Below are positions 58,721 to 64,000 of a DNA stretch of 64,000 bases, in pieces. The notes beneath the pieces were generated by a model. The model saw nothing but the letters and a program-made list of their open reading frames with translations, made no database searches and was not told the origin of the DNA. The translations under genes and the position numbers were made by a program. How positions within the stretch are numbered: position 1 is the first letter of the stretch; every line of letters starts with the position of its first letter. Source of the DNA: Fodinicola feengrottensis (GTDB lineage: Bacteria > Actinomycetota > Actinomycetes > Mycobacteriales > HKI-0501); NCBI RefSeq assembly GCF_010993775.1, contig NZ_WOTO01000016.1:62001-126000 (forward strand). Direction: 5' to 3'.

Positions 58721-58809
58721 GTTGAACAGCGAGGTCAACGTCTGAACCGCCTACGCCATTCGATCCAATTTATTAAGCGATTCAGGGGGTTGTTGAACAC
58801 CTCTTCAAC
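58721..58809 (+). promoter_or_regulatory. Paired dyads upstream of the sigma-like gene
   Basis: GTTGAACAGCGAGGTCAAC (58721-58739) and GTTGAACACCTCTTCAAC (58792-58809) both have inverted ends (GTTGA...TCAAC) and both are followed by GTC. They lie 107-196 bases upstream of ATG 58917. The similar sequence and spacing suggest a tandem operator. Confidence 0.5.
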
Positions 58810-58916
58810 GTCCCGGCCGTAACCATGAGTGTGCAATTTTTGTGTTTCGGCCCTGTCTTCATCGACGGCGACCGGTTGCAATCGGCGATCGGCAGTTGTC
58901 GAGGAGGACCACGAAA

Positions 58917-59684
58917 ATGGCGCGTGCGAGGCGTTCCGCCGCCCACGAGGCGGCCTTTAGCCCATCGCCGTTGGACGTAGCTGAACGTAGTTTTCGGCTC
59001 ATGCTCGAGGGGCCTGAACCGCTCTCGATTGACGGCGCCGCATTTGGCGGTTGCCTCCCGGCCCGTCGTATCCCGTTGGACGAGTTAGCTGATGGCCTCA
59101 TGGTGGTCTGGGTGGATCGACGCATGTGGGCTGCGGTCTGGCGCCAACTCATCGCTCGTGCCCGTGCTGGCGACACGAGTTGGACGCTTGGATGCGTCGG
59201 TGTCGCACTACCCGGCCTGCGGCGTCGAGCCGATGCTCTTGCCCGGCAGGCGGCGCACCTGGACAGCGCAGACCTCGACGCTGAGCTATTAGCCGGCTTT
59301 CTGACCTCGTTGAAAACTGGCGATCTCGACCTGGAGCCGCAACCGATCGTGCGGTTGCTGGCGGACGCCTACAACGCTGGCCGCCGCTATCTGCGACGCA
59401 ACCGCGCGGCGGAAGTCGTCGTTGAGAATCTTGGCGAGGACGGCATTGACGACTCCGTCGATGTGGACCACAGTGCCCAGCGGGCGCGCCAGTCGCTACA
59501 GGCGGCGATGTCTGTTCTGAATCCGGCTGATGCTGAGTTGATCAGACGGACGCGGGTCGACGGCGTGTCGATGGCGGTTTGCGCCCGTGAGGCGGGGATG
59601 AAGGAATCCACGATGTTTGTCCGCCGCTGGCGTGCCGAGGTACGCCTTCGGCAACTGTTGCCCGCGCCGAGATCGGGGGAGTAG
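58917..59684 (+). CDS. Sigma-like protein with C-terminal region-4-type HTH
   Basis: 255 residues from ATG 58917, with GAGGAGG about ten bases upstream. The first ~190 residues are helical (LDELADGLMVVWVDRRMWAA, LARQAAHLDSADLDAELLAG). The C-terminus has QSLQAAMSVLNPADAELIRR, TRVDGVSMAVCAREAGMKES, TMFVRRWRAEVRLRQLL, a layout like sigma region 4. A true sigma region 2 is not seen, so it may be an atypical regulator. Paired dyads lie upstream. The sigma-factor fragment at 58193-58444 is on the opposite strand. Confidence 0.6.
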   Translation: MARARRSAAHEAAFSPSPLDVAERSFRLMLEGPEPLSIDGAAFGGCLPARRIPLDELADGLMVVWVDRRMWAAVWRQLIARARAGDTSWTLGCVGVALPGLRRRADALARQAAHLDSADLDAELLAGFLTSLKTGDLDLEPQPIVRLLADAYNAGRRYLRRNRAAEVVVENLGEDGIDDSVDVDHSAQRARQSLQAAMSVLNPADAELIRRTRVDGVSMAVCAREAGMKESTMFVRRWRAEVRLRQLLPAPRSGE

Positions 59685-59726
59685 CAGGCGCGCCGCGACT
59701 GGGTCGCCTTTTATGAGTCCGGTACG

Positions 59727-60818
59727 TCATCGGCGAGGCCACGGCAACAGTTGTCTCCACCAAGGCCGGCGATCGCGTTCATGGGTGACCACGAGCCGCG
59801 GTTCTGTCCTGCACGGATGAGATGCCGGGGCGACGGTCCACGGCGCGGTCCGTGGAGATTCTGGGCTGAGACGTGGCGCAGGTGTGGCAATGGGAATTTG
59901 TGATGGCGCGGACCACGGCGTTGGTGCGGTGGGTTCGGTCACCGCAGGTACGTCGATGGTCGTTTCGGTTGCTGTGCGGTCGGCCTGTATGCCGTGGAGC
60001 GCTTGCACGTCTTTCACCCGAGCCCAGAGGCCGCGTCGGGCCAGAACGCCGGGCTGATAGTAGCGGCGGCTGCCGTCGAGAACTTCTCGGAGGAAGTGCT
60101 CGACGTCCATCGAAGCGGTGACGAACCAACCTGCCGCATCCGCGGGTATGTGCCGGGGACGCTCAGATGCTCGAAAGGCGACGTTGGCGAACACTTGGAT
60201 GCGGCTGTGATCGTTGAGTTCGTGGTCGAACGGTTGGTGCCATGGTGTGGGACCTGGTGCGTACGGTCGCCGGTCGTCGACGACGCGGAATCGGACGGCC
60301 GGCTGATTCCATAGTGCGTCGCGAAGCTTGGGCGAGTCGAGCTTGGCGTCGTCACCAATCAACCAGCACACCCTGGCATCGGCTCGCTCGCGGGTGGCCG
60401 TCCGCTTTGTGAACGAGGTTTCGCGCAGCTGGACCTCCAGACAGAACTGTGCCTGGTGGACGAATACGTCGGCATGGGTCGGCGGATGCTCAGGCGTCGC
60501 TTCGTATCCGAGGTGTTCGACGATCTTGGCCAGCCTGGTCTTCATCCACCGATGCTGCGCAGACTCCGGGCCGCCACCGCCGCGGGGGATCCAGTGATCA
60601 CACTTTGAGGTCGTGACAAACCGGAGGTGGCGTGCCCTATTCCTAGCGTTGACAGCGGTCAGCCGGATGTCGCAGCCAGGTTCTGGGCACTCAAGCCGGG
60701 GACGTGGGTCCCGGCACATGAACGCCCAATCCTCGTCGTGCTCGACCCAGAGCGTTCGCCGCTGAGGTGCGTACGGCGAGCGTGCGTGGCGTTTCGACCC
60801 CAGGTGATGTCCGTCCAT
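59727..60818 (-). CDS. CoiA-like nuclease-domain protein
   Basis: 363 residues. Residues ~43-75 form a zinc-ribbon-like element ([14 protein letters not shown], then SKCDHW). The PD-(D/E)xK-type core of competence protein CoiA follows: [40 protein letters not shown] (Asp117, Glu128-x-Gln130), [14 protein letters not shown]. The C-terminal ~130 residues are Pro/Thr-rich ([13 protein letters not shown]) and probably disordered. In Firmicutes CoiA aids transformation; in actinomycetes the role is open (DNA repair, defence or uptake). The gene is intact. Confidence 0.7.
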
Positions 60819-60863
60819 ACCACCTTTATGCCACGAGCCACCGACAAAATACGGAGAGTTAAC

Positions 60864-62170
60864 TTAGTTGGGTGCGGCGACAGAGTACGCAACGACTTGA
60901 TTACGACCTTGGGTTTTGGCACGGTACATCGCCGTGTCCGCGGCGTGAAGAATGTGGTCGATCGCTACGGCCGTGTCCGGGTAGGTGGCGATGCCGATCG
61001 AGGCAGTAACCCCGGTGATCACGTGAGTGCAGCCGTCGATGCTGGTGGTGACGATGAGCTCGGCGACGGCGGCGCGGATACGCTCGGCGGCTGCGTGGGC
61101 GGCCTCGGTATGCATACCCGGTAGCAGGACGACGAACTCCTCGCCGCCAAATCGGCCGATCGTGTCGTACGCGCGGGTTTCGGTGCTGATCGCGGCGGCG
61201 ACGGCATGCAGGACGGCGTCGCCGGCGAGGTGGCCGTGGGCGTCGTTGACCTTTTTGAAGTGGTCGAGGTCGATCAGCAGGACGGCGAAGCGTTGGCTCT
61301 GGCGTTGTGCGCGGGCGATTTCGGTGGTCGCGCGGGTGCGCCATTCTGTGTCGTTGAGCAGGCCGGTTTTGCCGTCGTGAGTGGCCAACTCGGTGAGTTG
61401 ACGCATCAGGACGCATCGGTGCAAAACGATCACCGGCAGCAGGACGAGCACCGCAGCTGCGGGGTGAGCGACCAGGAGCAGGGCGGCGGCGCCACCAAGG
61501 CAGAGAGTGGCGATCTCCAGGGCGTTGTCGGCTAGTGACCCGTACAGGGGAAGGAAGGCTCGCTTCGGGTTCTGGAGCTTCAAACCGATCATGATCAACA
61601 AACTGTTGACGCCGGTGAATGCCGCGATCGCCGCGCCGATCGCAACCACTGTGTCGCGAAACTCGTGTGGTCGTGATCAGTGGTGCCGAGCGTGCTGCCG
61701 ACGCCGCAGGCGCGAAGTACGGGAGACACGGTCAGGCATGCGATGACCATCGTCGCAGCGCTGAATACCACCCGGTAGGTGGGACGAGTGCTCATCGTCC
61801 GCCAAATTCGTAGCCAGAGATGCCCGTAGATGGCAACCGTCACCAAAGCCGCCAGGGCCGGCGGGAGCAGCAACGCGCCGGCGCCGATCCACACCGAAGT
61901 CATGTTGACGTGCGGCGTCTCGGCCACGTAGCGACGGATTCGCTCGGTGCGCCGGGACAACTCAGCCTGGGCGATCCCGATCGCAACCAGAACCATCGCC
62001 CGGGACCAGTCCACCATGTTCACCGTCGTCATCGAGGCAGCTGCAGACGCGAATAGCGTCAAGATCACCGCGGCGACTTCAGTCCCTAGGTAGTACGGAA
62101 GCACCCCCCTCGGCGCGGTACGCATGGCCCACCGAGATGTTCGGCCAGCTGAGATTTCTGCTCTGCCCAT
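60864..62170 (-). pseudogene. Membrane GGDEF diguanylate cyclase, one frameshift
   Basis: ATG 62170 starts an N-terminal membrane part of about six segments (LGTEVAAVILTLFASAAASM, SVWIGAGALLLPPALAALVT, VFSAATMVIACLTVSPVLRA). Near 61665 the frame shifts to VVAIGAAIAAFTGVNSLLIM. The cytosolic domain is complete: DLDHFKKVNDAHGHLAGDAV, an I-site RAYD, then RFGGEEFVVLLPG (GGEEF active site) and VTASIGIATY. It should make cyclic di-GMP and respond to product inhibition through RxxD. A one-base correction restores ~435 residues. Confidence 0.85.
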
Positions 62171-62595
62171 ATCTGCGCCCCCATGCTGAGTGAATACGCT
62201 TACAGGTCTGGCCGTCGACACCACGCCGGAATGCAGCTCTTGGCGCTCGTGCACGGTGCCGTTGGAGTGGTCTTGCGCGCTGCAGAACTACGCGCGCCGA
62301 TGCATCTCACCAGAAATCGCCCTCCGTACATAATTGGCTTCGCTGTGTTACCTGGACACAGTATTGCCTGCCCAGAGACCATGTGAACAGCGCCGATTTC
62401 CCTTCGGGGCTTCGTGGTGGAAGGGAGGGTCGAGCCATGCGTGGAAAGGAAGACTAGGGCGAACGTCGAGGTCAGAGTCCTCTGCGCTCTGACCTGACCA
62501 AACGGCCTTATCGGCGGATCCGCACAGCGCCCGCGCAGTCGGGCGCTTCGGTGCTGCCAAAAACCGGGGGACAATGTCGGTCACGACTCCCTCCG
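62171..62595. other. Intergenic region
   Basis: About 425 bases between the diguanylate cyclase start and the MFS gene stop. Readings on both strands are short and without motifs. The right half (62400-62595) is downstream of the MFS gene; the left part should carry the cyclase promoter. No hairpin stands out. Confidence 0.5.
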
Positions 62596-63900
62596 TTAAG
62601 TGGTTCTGGGTTGGGCGACAGCGCCAGCCACTCGCGACCACGCGAGTGCTCCAGCGACGCCCAATCCAGCTCCGACTACGGCCGCGCATCCCAGCGTCGC
62701 GGCGGTCCCGGTTACCTGCGCAACGGCGCCGGCGACCACGATGCCCAAGCCCTGCACGGCCACCAAAGCCGTGGACAGCAATCCAGACACCTGCCCACGC
62801 ACGCCGTCGGGCACAGCCCGGGTGACCATCGCGGTGGCCTGCATCTGGTACGGAGTCGATAACAATCCGCTTGCCGCGATCAGCGCCACCGACCACACGA
62901 CGCCCGGACGAGCGAGTAGCCCGATGAGCGGTACTCCGGCGCCGGCCGCCAGCCAGCCGGTCATCTGCGGTTTCCACGCGGCCGGAACCCATCGCGCGTA
63001 CGCCCAAGCGCCGACTACCGACCCGATCGGATCTGCGGCCAAGAGCAGTCCAATTACAACGGAGCCACCACCAAGCTGCGCCGCATACGGAGCGGCAAGA
63101 CCTTCGGGCAGGACGTACAGACCGGCGAGCATCTTCAGTCCGAACAACACCGCGCCGCCGGGGACCGCCCACACCGCCACTGCGCCGGCGCCTACCCAGG
63201 ACAACCAGGCACTGGATTTAGGACCGGGCGCACAACTGGACTGAGCGGACACCTCGCGTTCCTGCAGCTCAGCATGCTTGCCGCGGAACCTGCCAGCCGC
63301 AGGTGCTGGCCGAGGGCGTACGCCCCACCAGACCAGCAACGCCGAGGCGAGAAATGTCATGGCGTCCGCGACCAGCGCCCAGTACGGACCGATCAGCGCG
63401 ATCACCAATCCACCGACCGCGAAACCAGCTACCTGCGCGGACTGGATAGTGATATTGCGGACCGCGAGCCCCGCGACATACAACTGCTCATTCTGGTCGT
63501 CGTCACGCCGATCGACCGCGGATGAACCACGCCGACGACGGTGCTCAGATCCGCCGGAAAGTACGGCCGGCAGCAGTGCCAGTTGCGCAGCTCGCGCCGG
63601 CCCGCCGGCGATGGTCAACGCGATCAGTAGGACACACAGCCACACGAATGGCATCCCCGGGATCGCCATCGCTGCTGCCACAGCCATCCGAAAGATGTCG
63701 CTGACAACCATCACCCCGCGACGCGGGAAAACATCCGCGAGCCTCCCCAAAAGCGTCCCGCCCAGCACGGTCGGGAGATAGGTCAACCCGTACGCCAACG
63801 CCGTCAGCCCCGCAGACGAGGTCCGCTCGTACACCAGCACCGACAACGCCACTCGCGCCAGCTGGTCACCGGCCTGAGACAACGCCTCCGCTGCCCACAT
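62596..63900 (-). CDS. MFS exporter (EntS/MFS_3-like)
   Basis: 434 residues, about 12 membrane segments. Motifs: AEALSQAGDQLARVALSVLV at the start, GTLLGRLADVFPRRGVMVVS (motif A), PFVWLCVLLIALTIAGGPAR. A charged central loop (SEHRRRRGSSAVDRRDDDQN) and a second loop (RFRGKHAELQEREVSAQ) are longer than usual. Upstream, RRLGVAEFRA is in frame but is preceded by a TAG, so the ATG at 63900 is the only start; the true N-terminus may be lost by a shift. Substrate unknown. Confidence 0.75.
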   Translation of the reverse strand: MWAAEALSQAGDQLARVALSVLVYERTSSAGLTALAYGLTYLPTVLGGTLLGRLADVFPRRGVMVVSDIFRMAVAAAMAIPGMPFVWLCVLLIALTIAGGPARAAQLALLPAVLSGGSEHRRRRGSSAVDRRDDDQNEQLYVAGLAVRNITIQSAQVAGFAVGGLVIALIGPYWALVADAMTFLASALLVWWGVRPRPAPAAGRFRGKHAELQEREVSAQSSCAPGPKSSAWLSWVGAGAVAVWAVPGGAVLFGLKMLAGLYVLPEGLAAPYAAQLGGGSVVIGLLLAADPIGSVVGAWAYARWVPAAWKPQMTGWLAAGAGVPLIGLLARPGVVWSVALIAASGLLSTPYQMQATAMVTRAVPDGVRGQVSGLLSTALVAVQGLGIVVAGAVAQVTGTAATLGCAAVVGAGLGVAGALAWSRVAGAVAQPRTT

Positions 63901-64000
63901 CGCCCGGAATTCAGCAACACCTAAACGCCGCTATCAGGCCGATACTCGCGTCCTTACCTGCGGACACCGAAGATTGACGTGGAACAGAGCTCGAGCCAGG

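Noticed and set aside
1..64000. tRNA or rRNA genes
   Set aside because: I looked for T-loop consensus and conserved rRNA segments by eye and found none; a covariance-model search would be needed to exclude them.

Overview
The window is high-GC DNA from an actinomycete (Actinomycetota). This is inferred from strong G/C third-position bias and from the gene families present: XRE/DUF5753 with DUF397 or DUF6879 partners, AfsR/SARP and LuxR-type ATPase regulators, an FxLD lanthipeptide locus, a CbxX/EccA-like AAA+ ATPase and an IS701-family element. The genus cannot be fixed from sequence alone. No rRNA, tRNA or CRISPR array was recognised by eye.

Layout. 0.1-5.3 kb: an AT-rich perfect-looking hairpin, a membrane protein and a secreted protein, a broken SARP regulator, then an XRE regulator / ImmA-IrrE peptidase / MAB_1171c-like transporter cassette merged by frameshifts. 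5.3-9.2 kb: a sugar locus (broken LacI regulator plus intact GH39 glycosidase) and a truncated LuxR-type ATPase. 9.4-14 kb: two paralogous secreted proteins built of three Cys-bounded repeats, an IS701-family element in a CTAG site and an IS5-family remnant. 14-24.5 kb: regulators, esterase and oxidoreductase genes, many broken, with two diverged ~1 kb copies of an NlpC/P60 peptidase gene and a Fic-like toxin fragment. 24.9-31 kb: an XRE/DUF397 pair, a chain of translationally coupled orphan small genes, an IS5-family element inserted in a AAA+ ATPase gene and a broken integrase; this looks like a decayed mobile region. 31-41 kb: paired CNNM/CorC membrane proteins, a YcnI-like protein, a CDF metal exporter with an ArsR regulator, an exact 14 x 15-bp tandem array, a TetR/MFS exporter pair with a double-palindrome operator, and a broken FAD monooxygenase. 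41.6-48.5 kb: a class I FxLD lanthipeptide cluster (precursor, LanB, LanC, isoaspartate-type methyltransferase and a nearby DUF574 methyltransferase). 48.9-56.2 kb: a DUF6879/XRE operon, a stand-alone SIR2-like protein with candidate immune or NADase function, and an AfsR-type regulator. 56.4-64 kb: a secreted protein, a sigma-like protein, a CoiA-like nuclease, a diguanylate cyclase and an MFS exporter.

Two features dominate. First, a very large share of otherwise convincing genes carry single-base frameshifts, and several lie exactly at homopolymer runs (T7, T10, A9, T8, A6), so sequence error and true decay must be separated before genes are called dead. Second, the lanthipeptide cluster has one core Asp, placed before Gly, together with a PIMT-like methyltransferase, which predicts an isoaspartate- or succinimide-containing product. 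The SIR2-like protein is the best candidate for an undescribed defence component.
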